Of a DNA stretch of 25,282 nucleotides, positions 15,532 to 23,102 are shown in pieces. Location: contig CAZTMX010000017.1 of the NCBI GenBank assembly GCA_964614855.1, forward strand, positions 1-25,282, in the 5' to 3' direction. The number at the start of each line of letters is the position of its first letter. Within the stretch, counting starts at the first letter, position 1. This stretch comes from CAWJHE01 sp964614855. Lineage in GTDB: Bacteria; Chloroflexota; Anaerolineae; Anaerolineales; UBA4823. The notes under the pieces were generated by a model. That model was not told the DNA's origin. It saw nothing but the letters and a program-made list of their open reading frames with translations, and searched no databases. The translations under genes were made by a program, and so were the position numbers.

Positions 15532-16608
15532 ATGACTGATCACGAAACCCCTCGCGCTACAAGCGGACGTACCGTCCGGTTAACAAGCCTGTCCAGTTGC
15601 GCGGGTTGAGCATCCAAGCTAAACGCGGATGCGTTGTCGCAAGTTTTGCGACCCTTACAAGGCTTTTTTGCAGCTTCGGATTACCCCGACCTGCTGGTTG
15701 GCCTGGGTGATCCCGATGACGCCGCCGTATGGCGGCTGGATGACCAACGCGCCCTGATCGCCACCACCGATTTTTTCACTCCAGTGGTGGATGACCCCTA
15801 CGACTACGGTTCTATTGCCGCGGCCAATGCGCTTTCCGATGTCTACGCCATGGGTGGTCGCCCCTTTATGGCGCTCAACATCGCCGCACTGCCGCCCGAT
15901 TTGCCGGTTGAGCTTAGCTCAGAAATCCTGCGCGGCGGTGCAGAAAAAGTACGCCAGGCAGGTGCCGTATTAGCAGGAGGCCATACCATCCAGGACAAAG
16001 AGCCAAAATTCGGCCTGGTAGTTTTGGGTTTTATCGATCCCAAAAATATGATCACCAAAGGTGGGGCGCAGCCGGGAGACCGCCTGGTGCTGAGTAAGCC
16101 GGTGGGGTTCGGTGTGATTACTACAGCCTTGAAAGCTGACAAGGTTGAAATTCAAGACCTGGCAGACGCCGTGCATTGGATGGCGCAATTGAACAAGAAC
16201 GCAGCCGAGCTGGCAAACCTGGCTGGTGTGCGAGGCGGTACGGATATTACCGGCTTCAGCCTGATCGGTCACAGCCTGGAAATCGCCAACGCTTCGCGGG
16301 TCGGGCTGCGTTTCTTCTATGAGCGTATCCCCTTTACCAGCGGCGCCCGGCGCTATGCCCAGGAGTGGATTTTCCCAGGCGGCGCATTTGATAACCGTAT
16401 CGCCTACGGTTCACAGGTACACTTTGATCCTTCCATCGCAGAAACCGACCAGGTACTGTTATTTGATCCACAAACCAGCGGTGGTTTGCTTCTGGCTGTC
16501 CATCCGCACCGTTTGGAAGACATGCTGCAACGCGCCGCCCAGATGGGGCAACCGCTTTGGGAAATCGGCGAAGTCGTTTCGGGCTCAGGGATCGAAGTTC
16601 TTCCCTGA
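15532..16608 (+). CDS. selD: Selenide, water dikinase with a UGA-encoded selenocysteine
   Basis: SelD makes selenophosphate from selenide and ATP, the selenium donor for selenocysteine and selenouridine. I start the gene at ATG 15532 (GGAG 11-14 nt upstream). The frame runs VRLTSLSSCAG, then TGA at 15607-15609, then ASKLNADAL. This aligns with the E. coli SelD N-terminus (IRLTQYSHGAGCGCK): the UGA sits at catalytic Cys17, the essential Lys is kept two residues on, and the second Cys is Ser. A start after the UGA would remove the active site. A hairpin follows the UGA at once. The rest is standard: TTDFFTPVVDDPYDYGSIAA, NALSDVYAMGG, AGGHTIQDKEP, GTDITGFSLIGH and DPQTSGGLLLA. Total 358 residues including Sec26. 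Confidence 0.9.
15607..15632 (+). promoter_or_regulatory. Candidate bacterial SECIS element in selD
   Basis: Directly after the UGA, GCATCC (15610-15615) pairs perfectly with GGATGC (15627-15632). Inside, GC (15618-15619) pairs with GC (15625-15626) after an AA bulge, leaving a TAAAC loop. Position and shape suit a SelB-binding SECIS hairpin inside the coding region. Confidence 0.65.
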
Positions 16609-16646
16609 GTTGATTGCGCCAGTGGAACTTTTCCGCGACTAATCAT

Positions 16647-17126
16647 ATGCAAGGACCAGCACCCTTACCCCGCATCAGCAAGATTTTGTGGACAGACTAT
16701 CCAGCCTTTCTCTTTACTGCCTTCGCAGTGGTCGTTTGGGTGGTGTACCTCTCCTGGGTGCCAGGCTGGCGCAAGGACGGACCGGTCATCAACCCCGAGC
16801 TCGCGCCTTTTGTACTGATCATTGCCCTGGCGCTCACCCTGTGGTGTGTGGGTGTCGTCATCTATCGTATCATCTTCATCCGCAGGATTTTCCGCGACGG
16901 CAGGCAGGTACGAGGCAAGATTACCGATTTCTACCTGCGCCGTGACCGCGGGAAAGTAACCTATACTTTCTTTTTCGACAATAACGAATATACTGCCGGC
17001 GCACCGGTCCACCGCAATAAGCAGACCATCGCCATCAAGAAAGGTGAGCGTGTGATTTTGGTGGTAGATCCGGTCTATCCGCAGCGAGCCTTGATCCGGG
17101 ATCTTTACCTTGAACCCCACAGGTAA
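16647..17126 (+). CDS. Small membrane protein, DUF3592-like
   Basis: A 159-residue protein with two hydrophobic helices at about 18-40 and 51-75. A soluble beta-rich tail follows, with VTYTFFFDNNEYTAGAPV, then KKGERVILVVDPVYPQRA. That pattern (Y-x-F-x-dG-x-Y, then G-x-x-V-x-V-x-x-DP-x-x-P) is what I recall of DUF3592-type proteins; function unknown. An in-frame TTG at 16614 could extend it by 11 residues, but neither start has a strong RBS. The stop overlaps the next gene by 17 nt, so the two are probably coupled. Confidence 0.7.
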   Translation: MQGPAPLPRISKILWTDYPAFLFTAFAVVVWVVYLSWVPGWRKDGPVINPELAPFVLIIALALTLWCVGVVIYRIIFIRRIFRDGRQVRGKITDFYLRRDRGKVTYTFFFDNNEYTAGAPVHRNKQTIAIKKGERVILVVDPVYPQRALIRDLYLEPHR

Positions 17127-18780
17127 ACGCTCCGAACTATCTTTCACCTCCAGGCGCTCTCCGCTTTATGCCCGCCGTGGGATCGTGGCTGCCTCGCAAC
17201 CGCTAGCGGTAGCTGCCGGTCTGGAAATCCTCTCTCAAGGCGGCAATGCAGCAGATGCAGCAGTCGCGACTGCTGCCGCTCTGAATGTCACCGAACCCAC
17301 CTCCACAGGCCTCGGTGGGGATTGCTTTTCCCTGTTTTACCATGCGGAGACCCGGCAGGTCTTTGCACTGAACGGCTCTGGGCGCTCCTCGGGAGGCATG
17401 TCATTAGAACGCTTGCAGCGAGAAGGCTATGACAAAGAGCTGCCGCCTTACCACGCATATACAGTGAATGTACCCGGCGCATGTGCAGGCTGGTGCGACC
17501 TGATCGAACGCTTTGGTCAATTGCCATTAACAAAAATCCTGGCCCCAGCCTTACGCCTCGCCGAACAAGGATTTCCGGTTGCGCCAATTACATCCCACTT
17601 CTGGGAGCTTGGCGCACAGCGGCAGCTTAAAACCGCCCCCGGCGGCGCAGAGCTGACCATCGATGGACGCGCACCCCGACCCGGAGAAATCTTCCGCAAC
17701 CCAGGGCTGGTGCGCACCTTCCAGAAAATTGCACAGGACGGGAAAAATGGTTTTTACCAGGGTGAGATCGCACAGGCTATCGAAAGCGCCGTTCGCTCTG
17801 CAGGCGGCTGCCTGAGTGCTGCAGACCTGGCACAGCATACAAGCACCTGGGAAACCCCCATCCACACCAGCTATCGCGGTGTCAATATCTGGGAATGCCC
17901 GCCAAATGGCCAGGGGCTGGCTGCCCTATTAGCGCTGAACATCCTGGAAGGGTTTGACCTGACCAGGCAGCCAGCGCTTTCTGCCAGGCGGCTGCATCTC
18001 ATGATCGAAAGCATGCGCCTGGCCTTTGCCGATACAAACTGGTATGTGGCAGACCCGGCCTTTTCACCTGCGCCCCTGCAAGAGCTTCTTTCAAAAGCCT
18101 ACGCATCAGAACGGCGTAAGCTCATCCACCCCCAACGCGCCAGCATCGATCAAACCAGGGGCGCACCCGTTGCGGGGTCGGATACAGTGTACCTGAGCGT
18201 GGTAGATGAACAAGGTAATGCCTGCTCATTTATCAACAGCAACTACATGGGTTTCGGAACCGGGATTGTCCCCGCAGGCTGGGGGTTCAGCCTGCAAAAC
18301 AGGGGGCACAATTTCAGCCTGCAGCCAGGTCACCCCAATGTGCTTGCCCCTGGCAAGCGACCCTATCACACGATCATCCCAGCCATGGCAACCCGTTCGA
18401 CCGCCATAGACCTGAATGGGGCCCCGCAAGGCGAAGAACTCTTTGCTTGTTTTGGCGTGATGGGCGGCTTTATGCAGCCGCAAGGGCATGTTCAGGTGGT
18501 AGTAGCCCTGGTAGATGACTTGCTGGATCCGCAGGCAGCCTTGGACCGGCCCAGGTTCTGCCTGGATGCAATAGAAAATGGCGGGGTTGTGGCGCTGGAA
18601 CAAGGCATCCACCCACTGGTGATGCGAAAATTAGCCGATATGGGGCACCGGATATCCCCTACAAGCGGTCACGCTCGCTCGCTATTTGGTCGTGGACAGG
18701 TGATCTTGAGAGAACCTCAAATGGGTGTGTTATGCGCAGGCAGCGACCCGCGCGCTGATGGTTGTGCAATGACCTGGTAA
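17110..18780 (+). CDS. Gamma-glutamyltransferase family protein
   Basis: A 556-residue Ntn-hydrolase of the GGT family, which cleaves or transfers gamma-glutamyl groups such as that of glutathione. Family motifs include GIVAASQPLAVAAGLEIL, GGNAADAAVA, TGLGGDCF and GTGIVPA. The expected autocleavage nucleophile is Thr359 in SDTVYLSVVD, which would give a small subunit of about 198 residues. No signal peptide is present, unlike E. coli GGT, so it is likely cytosolic (YwrD-like). The TTG start at 17110 overlaps the previous gene; no ATG or GTG lies before the first conserved motif. The substrate is uncertain. Confidence 0.87.
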   Translation: MNPTGKRSELSFTSRRSPLYARRGIVAASQPLAVAAGLEILSQGGNAADAAVATAAALNVTEPTSTGLGGDCFSLFYHAETRQVFALNGSGRSSGGMSLERLQREGYDKELPPYHAYTVNVPGACAGWCDLIERFGQLPLTKILAPALRLAEQGFPVAPITSHFWELGAQRQLKTAPGGAELTIDGRAPRPGEIFRNPGLVRTFQKIAQDGKNGFYQGEIAQAIESAVRSAGGCLSAADLAQHTSTWETPIHTSYRGVNIWECPPNGQGLAALLALNILEGFDLTRQPALSARRLHLMIESMRLAFADTNWYVADPAFSPAPLQELLSKAYASERRKLIHPQRASIDQTRGAPVAGSDTVYLSVVDEQGNACSFINSNYMGFGTGIVPAGWGFSLQNRGHNFSLQPGHPNVLAPGKRPYHTIIPAMATRSTAIDLNGAPQGEELFACFGVMGGFMQPQGHVQVVVALVDDLLDPQAALDRPRFCLDAIENGGVVALEQGIHPLVMRKLADMGHRISPTSGHARSLFGRGQVILREPQMGVLCAGSDPRADGCAMTW

Positions 18781-18796
18781 ATGCTGCCAGGAAATT

Positions 18797-18835
18797 AAAA
18801 AGGCTGCCTGGATATTCATCCTAAGCAGCCTTTTT
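18797..18835. terminator. Bidirectional terminator between convergent genes
   Basis: AAAAAGGCTGC (18797-18807) is the exact reverse complement of GCAGCCTTTTT (18825-18835), with a 17-nt loop. The A run and T run serve the minus-strand NifU gene and the plus-strand GGT gene respectively. Confidence 0.8.
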
Positions 18836-18864
18836 ACTTCTTTCGCAATTATCGCTGAGAGTAA

Positions 18865-19113
18865 TTATGCTGCCAGTACTTCCACATCAGGAAAGAATTG
18901 GTGCACTGTTCCAGCTACCCAACCCTGCAGGGTGCTGGGAGATAACGGGCACCCCAGGCATGCGCCGCCCAGCCTGACCTTTAACACTCTATTCTCAAAG
19001 GAGACTAATTCCACCGAACCGCCGTGGTAGTGCTCAATATAGGCGTTCAATTTTTGAATCAGCGCTTGCATTCGTTCTTCATCTGTAAAATTTATACCAT
19101 TGCTCGTATCCAT
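18865..19113 (-). CDS. NifU C-terminal-domain Fe-S scaffold protein
   Basis: An 82-residue stand-alone NifU-like domain. The Fe-S ligands are the CxxC in ACLGCPLS (Cys52 and Cys55), preceded by the expected LKVRLGG strand. Such proteins assemble or carry Fe-S clusters to client enzymes. GGAGG ends 4 nt before the ATG. It lies 38 nt after the cyclic-nucleotide-binding-domain gene on the same strand, and the two form a small operon. No Suf or Isc genes are near. Confidence 0.88.
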   Translation of the reverse strand: MDTSNGINFTDEERMQALIQKLNAYIEHYHGGSVELVSFENRVLKVRLGGACLGCPLSPSTLQGWVAGTVHQFFPDVEVLAA

Positions 19114-19151
19114 CCTACCTCCAACGATTCAAAAATATTTCCTTCTACCAA

Positions 19152-19640
19152 TTATGATCTTACGACCGGTTTCTCCTCAGCCTGGAGCAACCCCTGTTCC
19201 AATAATGTTATCACATGATCATAAGTATTTCGTAAGCGTTCAGCAATCACCACTGCCAGGCGTTCCAACATCAGCGAACCTGTTTCCGGGTGTTTCTCAC
19301 ACAAATCGCGCAGATCTTGACCGCTGACTCGCAGCAGATGGCACTCATCCGTGCAAATCGCCGAAGAAGTGTAGGTTGGTTTACCTAATGCCGATGACCA
19401 ACCTACAATCCCCTCTTGACGGACACGCGCCACGATAAGCTCCGGCCCGTCTTCTGGCTTGTAGCGTATAATGACCTCTCCATCGACCACCAGGTACAGG
19501 TATTCCGCTAAATCTCCCTGTTCAAAAATCACACTACCGGCTGGCTCATAAACAGATTGAAAAAGCGGTTTTACCAGCGCACTTTGTGATGGGGTGAAGT
19601 CATGGAAGAGAGTTAATTGATCAAACACTTCATCAGACAT
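19152..19640 (-). CDS. Cyclic-nucleotide-binding-domain protein without DNA-binding domain
   Basis: A 162-residue protein made almost only of a Crp-type cNMP-binding beta-roll (about 12-130), with PAGSVIFEQGD, YLYLVVDGEV and a helix-rich tail (LERLAVVIAERL). There is no HTH region after the C-helix, so it is not a Crp/Fnr transcription factor by itself. The phosphate-binding cassette (GIVGWSSALGKPTYTSSAIC) lacks the clear GE...R pattern of true cAMP sites, so ligand binding is doubtful. It precedes the NifU gene by 38 nt. The start has GCAGGGA as RBS. Confidence 0.85.
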   Translation of the reverse strand: MSDEVFDQLTLFHDFTPSQSALVKPLFQSVYEPAGSVIFEQGDLAEYLYLVVDGEVIIRYKPEDGPELIVARVRQEGIVGWSSALGKPTYTSSAICTDECHLLRVSGQDLRDLCEKHPETGSLMLERLAVVIAERLRNTYDHVITLLEQGLLQAEEKPVVRS

Positions 19641-19695
19641 AAAATCCCTGCAATTGCTTGTCTAATCATTTTCCCCCGATTAATGCCCTGCTTCT

Positions 19696-19724
19696 AGTAT
19701 CAAATGTCATATAACTGTCGACAA
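19696..19724 (-). promoter_or_regulatory. Sigma-70-type promoter for the cNMP-domain/NifU operon
   Basis: On the minus strand TTGTCG, a 17-nt spacer and GATACT form a plausible promoter about 55 nt upstream of the ATG. The -35 box and spacer lie within one copy of the 60-bp-spaced repeat. Confidence 0.45.
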
Positions 19725-19787
19725 ATATCACCATTGTAATTTGCATATTTCAGCCAATTGCATATGACATTTTGCTGCAGACAAAAA
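19702..19787. repeat. Paired repeats upstream of the cNMP-domain gene
   Basis: AAATGTCATAT (19702-19712) and ATATGACATTT (19762-19772) are perfect 11-bp inverted copies. The wider blocks at 19704-19727 and 19764-19787 also match as direct repeats (17 of 24 positions), offset by exactly 60 bp. TTGCATAT occurs twice between them (19741 and 19758). They may be operator sites. This describes most of the 203-nt gap 19641-19843. Confidence 0.6.
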
Positions 19788-19788
19788 T

Positions 19789-19818
19789 GCCCGCACTGGA
19801 GAATACTCCAGTGCGGGC
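19789..19818 (-). terminator. Terminator of the ACAD-etfBA operon
   Basis: A perfect 13-bp hairpin (GCCCGCACTGGAG at 19789-19801 with its complement at 19806-19818, loop of 4) is followed on the minus strand by ATTTTTGT. It lies 25 nt after the etfA stop. Confidence 0.88.
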
Positions 19819-19843
19819 TTAGAGGTTGCACTGCAGACAGAAG

Positions 19844-20890
19844 CTATTTATCCAGGTGGTTTCTAAAAGCCAGGGTTAACGCCGGTAGGAGCTCATACAA
19901 ATCTCCCACCAGACCGTAGTGAGCCACTTGAAATACCGGCGCATTTGCATCCTTATTGACTGCTACGATCACCTTGCTGTTACGCATACCTGCAAGGTGC
20001 TGGATGGCGCCGGAAATCCCGCAGGCAATATACAAATCCGGGGCAACAATCTTACCAGTTTGACCTACCTGGTGGCTGTAGGAAATATACCCGGCATCCA
20101 CGGCAGCACGGCTGGCGCCGACCGCCCCGCCCAGCACCTCCGCCAGGTCAGCGATTAGCTTGAAACCTTGCTGGGCGCGCCAGATTTCTGCCGCCTTTGC
20201 ATCCAGGTTTGTGGGTGGTTTGAGCGCCGGGTTATTTGCCACCCCGCGCCCACCGGCAACAATCACGCTGGCTTCATCCAGGCTAACCCCCGCTTCCGCC
20301 TGGATGTACTTGCTGACTCTGGTAACGATATCCGCTTCCTGCTTCACCGGAGAGAGCAGCACCGCTTCGCCGCGCCGCCCCGTATCCATAGGGGGAGGCG
20401 CAAAAGCCCGGCTGCGGGTGGTTAGGATTTGCGGGTGTACATCGCTCACCACCTTTGCCAACACTTTCCCCCCGTAAACCGGGCGAGTAGCAATCAGGCT
20501 TCCATCCTGGAATTCCAAACCGGTGATGTCAGGAATCACCCCACAACCAAGATCTATTGCGGTCATTGCAGCCAACTCACGGCCCCGGCTGGTGGTTGGG
20601 AAAATCACATAAGCTGGCCCTTGTTCTTGAACCAGCCTGGTCACAAGCGCAGTATACGGCTCGGGACGGTAATCTGCCAGGCTGGCGTCATCACAATAAT
20701 AAACTTGCTCCAGGCCGTACTGAAACGCCTGCTCAGCCGCGATCTTTGCCCCACTTCCTAATACTAGCCCCAGGATTTCTGCGCCTGATTGCTGTGCCAG
20801 GAGACCAGCAGCACCCAGCGCTTCCCATGAGGTAAAAAGTGCTTTACTTTGATATTGATCTATATAGACGAGTATCTTCTGGGTATCCAT
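19844..20890 (-). CDS. etfA: Electron transfer flavoprotein alpha subunit
   Basis: A 348-residue EtfA that holds FAD and, with EtfB, takes electrons from acyl-CoA dehydrogenase. The N-terminal alpha/beta region opens KILVYIDQYQSKALFTSWEALGAA. The C-terminal FAD domain has the expected VAGGRGV, GASRAAVDAGY, QVGQTGKIVAPDLYIACGISGAIQH and VAVNKDANAPVF. Its ATG shares one base with the etfB stop (TGATG), so translation is coupled; a TTG three bases earlier is an alternative. A strong terminator follows. Confidence 0.95.
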   Translation of the reverse strand: MDTQKILVYIDQYQSKALFTSWEALGAAGLLAQQSGAEILGLVLGSGAKIAAEQAFQYGLEQVYYCDDASLADYRPEPYTALVTRLVQEQGPAYVIFPTTSRGRELAAMTAIDLGCGVIPDITGLEFQDGSLIATRPVYGGKVLAKVVSDVHPQILTTRSRAFAPPPMDTGRRGEAVLLSPVKQEADIVTRVSKYIQAEAGVSLDEASVIVAGGRGVANNPALKPPTNLDAKAAEIWRAQQGFKLIADLAEVLGGAVGASRAAVDAGYISYSHQVGQTGKIVAPDLYIACGISGAIQHLAGMRNSKVIVAVNKDANAPVFQVAHYGLVGDLYELLPALTLAFRNHLDK

Positions 20891-21708
20891 CAAAGCACCT
20901 TTTGTTGTAGAATTTTTTCTACCAGCGTTTCTGCGTTTTCCTGCGGGGTGTCCCCCTGGATGATCTCGCTGGCGACTTCACGCTGCACAGGGTTGGCAAC
21001 CTGGCGCCGATGCACAACGGCTTTCAAGTCAGAAACCCCCAAATCTGCCAGGCTCCAAACCGGAATAACCGCCTTCGAAGCTTTGCGGATGCCCATAAAC
21101 GATGGATAGCGCGGCTCGCCAATATCCTTGGAAACACTGATTACCACTGGCAGCCGGGCCTCCACTACCTGGCGCCCTTCTTCTACAGATCGCTCGACCT
21201 GGAGAACGCCGCTGCTGACCGGTTTAATCACCGAGACCAGGGAGAGCACCGGCCATCCCAACACCCTGGCAGTTTGGGCAGCGGTTACGCCCATATCGTC
21301 ATCGATCGCCTGTTTACCAAAAAAGACCAGGTCAACCCCCCCGATTTTTCGCACGGCTGCAGCCAGTACACGCGCAACCACCTGGCTGTCAGCCTGCGCC
21401 AGGTCAGGATCGGATATTGATATTGCCTGGCTGCCAGAGTTCTCTAAGGACGCATTGGTTATTAATATACCCTGGCTGCAGCCCATTGCCAAGGCAGTCT
21501 TCAACGCCTCCCTGGCGCTCTCGCCGCCGGCGCTAACGGCAATAACCTCCCCACCCGCAGCTTCTTGCTGCTGCAAAGCCGCCTCTAGGGCAAATTCATC
21601 CCAGGGATTCAGCACCACGGGCGCATCCCCCCAGGTTACTTCTCCCGCTTCCGCCACCACCCTGGCAGCGCTGTCGGGTACTTGTTTGATACACACCACA
21701 ATTTTCAA
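20890..21708 (-). CDS. etfB: Electron transfer flavoprotein beta subunit
   Basis: A 272-residue EtfB opening with KIVVCIKQVPDSAARV. It contains NPWDEFALEAAL, TALAMGCSQG, FFGKQAIDDDMG and EPRYPSFMGI. GKQAIDDD and EPRY resemble the classical, non-bifurcating (human-type) EtfB more than clostridial bifurcating ones; this is a judgement by eye. The start is TTG 21708, because a strong AGGAGG lies 5 nt upstream and the family N-terminus begins right there. A longer in-frame start at 21768 would add 20 unconserved residues and overlap the upstream gene. It is coupled to etfA. Confidence 0.94.
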   Translation of the reverse strand: MKIVVCIKQVPDSAARVVAEAGEVTWGDAPVVLNPWDEFALEAALQQQEAAGGEVIAVSAGGESAREALKTALAMGCSQGILITNASLENSGSQAISISDPDLAQADSQVVARVLAAAVRKIGGVDLVFFGKQAIDDDMGVTAAQTARVLGWPVLSLVSVIKPVSSGVLQVERSVEEGRQVVEARLPVVISVSKDIGEPRYPSFMGIRKASKAVIPVWSLADLGVSDLKAVVHRRQVANPVQREVASEIIQGDTPQENAETLVEKILQQKVL

Positions 21709-21713
21709 GTTTT

Positions 21714-21719
21714 CCTCCT
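21714..21719 (-). promoter_or_regulatory. Strong RBS that fixes the TTG start of etfB
   Basis: A perfect AGGAGG on the minus strand lies 5 nt before TTG 21708, inside the longer open frame. It shows that translation starts at TTG and not at 21768. Confidence 0.75.
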
Positions 21720-21758
21720 GTTGTTTATACACGGGCAAACCGTTCGCGCCTGCAATAT

Positions 21759-22964
21759 TTACTGCCACATCTCCGGGTCGTATGCCGGTAACTCGCAGCG
21801 CAGACGGGCATCCCCACGGTACTTCAGGGCGTACCCTGCCTGGATCAATTGGTGGATCTCGCTGGTGCCCTCGTAAATCACTGCACCCTTAGAATTACGC
21901 AGATAGCGTTCCACATCGTATTCATCGCTGTAGCCATATGCGCCGTGGATCTGCACTGCATCTGATGCGGCCTGGAATGAGGCATCCGTGGCATACCATT
22001 TTGCCAACGATGTCTCACGTGTGTTGCGCAAACCCTTGTTCTTCATCCAGCCGGCTCGTAGATAGAGCAAACGCGCAGCATCATAGGCTTGCACCATTTG
22101 AGCAATTTTTTGTTGAACAAGTTGGAACTTTCCGATTTCTCGCTCGAATGCATTTCGTTCATGAGCGTAACGCAGGCTGGCTTCCAGACAAGCGCGTATC
22201 AAACCCGTCGCTCCAGCCGCCACTGTGTAACGCCCGCCGTCCAGGCAGGACATAGCAATCTTGAAACCCTCTCCTTCCTCGCCGAGCCGGTTTTCCACCG
22301 GGATGCGCACATCTTGTAAAGCAATCCAACCAGTGGAGCCAGCCCGCACACCCAGCTTGCCGTGGATATCCCCGCTTGTCACGCCCTCCCGGTCTAGTTC
22401 CACGATGAACGCGGACAAGCCATCATGCGGATCGGGGGCATCCGGGTTGGTGCGTGCCACCCACAGGCAGTGATGCGCCTTGGTCGCCAGGGAAATCCAC
22501 ATTTTCTCGCCGTTGAGCACATACATGTCCCCTTCCCGGCGGGCGGTGCTGGTTATACCTGCCACATCCGAACCAGCCCCTGGCTCGGTCAGGCCAAAAC
22601 AGGCAATCTTCTCTCCTTTTGCCTGTGGAACTAAAAAGCGCTGTTTTTGCTCCTCGCTCCCCCACTGTAATAGCCCCATACTGTTCAGACCCATGTGCAC
22701 GGACATGACCACCCGCAGCGAGGTATCCACTGCTTCCAGTTCTTCGCATGCCAGCCCCAGGGAGATATAATCCATCCCCTGACCGCCGTAACATACAGGG
22801 ATGCATATTCCCAGGATGCCAAGCTGGGCCATGCGCGGCAAGATGAACGAAGCCATCTCACCGTTGCGATCGCACTCTTTTATGACCGGCGCTACTTCAC
22901 GCTCGGCGAACTCATGAACCATTTGCTGTACCATGCGCTGCTCTTCAGTCAGTGAAAATTCCAT
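21759..22964 (-). CDS. Acyl-CoA dehydrogenase
   Basis: A 401-residue FAD enzyme of the acyl-CoA dehydrogenase family, oxidising acyl-CoA to enoyl-CoA and giving electrons to ETF. It has CFGLTEPGAGSD, MYVLNGEKMWISLATKA and the C-terminal signature IYEGTSEIHQL, where Glu365 is the predicted catalytic base in the short/medium-chain position. ATG 22964 is chosen since AGGAGA lies 9 nt upstream and MEFSLTEEQRMVQQMV is the usual N-terminus. It heads the operon with etfB (about 50 nt later) and etfA. This gives a self-contained beta-oxidation or amino-acid-degradation dehydrogenation step. Acyl chain length cannot be told. Confidence 0.93.
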   Translation of the reverse strand: MEFSLTEEQRMVQQMVHEFAEREVAPVIKECDRNGEMASFILPRMAQLGILGICIPVCYGGQGMDYISLGLACEELEAVDTSLRVVMSVHMGLNSMGLLQWGSEEQKQRFLVPQAKGEKIACFGLTEPGAGSDVAGITSTARREGDMYVLNGEKMWISLATKAHHCLWVARTNPDAPDPHDGLSAFIVELDREGVTSGDIHGKLGVRAGSTGWIALQDVRIPVENRLGEEGEGFKIAMSCLDGGRYTVAAGATGLIRACLEASLRYAHERNAFEREIGKFQLVQQKIAQMVQAYDAARLLYLRAGWMKNKGLRNTRETSLAKWYATDASFQAASDAVQIHGAYGYSDEYDVERYLRNSKGAVIYEGTSEIHQLIQAGYALKYRGDARLRCELPAYDPEMWQ

Positions 22965-23028
22965 TTTCGCAAGTCTCCTGTGCAAAGTATCTTGGGGCGT
23001 GGTTTGAGGCCCTTCCTGCCTATCAATA

Positions 23029-23037
23029 TGCTACAAT
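23029..23037 (+). promoter_or_regulatory. Extended -10 promoter for the lipoprotein-mtaB pair
   Basis: TGCTACAAT fits an extended -10 (TGn then TACAAT) about 65 nt upstream of the lipoprotein start. No -35 box is obvious. Confidence 0.45.
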
Positions 23038-23102
23038 AGCCAGTTGAAGCATTTTCCGCCAGAATGATAACATCCGCTGGCAAGGTTATGCAAGAGGTAT
23101 GC

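Noticed and set aside
15634..16608. selD starting at the TTG at 15634
   Set aside because: That protein would lack the catalytic residue and Lys; the upstream frame with UGA carries them.
1537..18835. The similar GGCTGCC...GCAGCCTTTTT hairpins at 1537-1566 and 18797-18835 as a mobile repeat
   Set aside because: Only the stem and T run are shared and loops differ; they are better explained as ordinary terminators.
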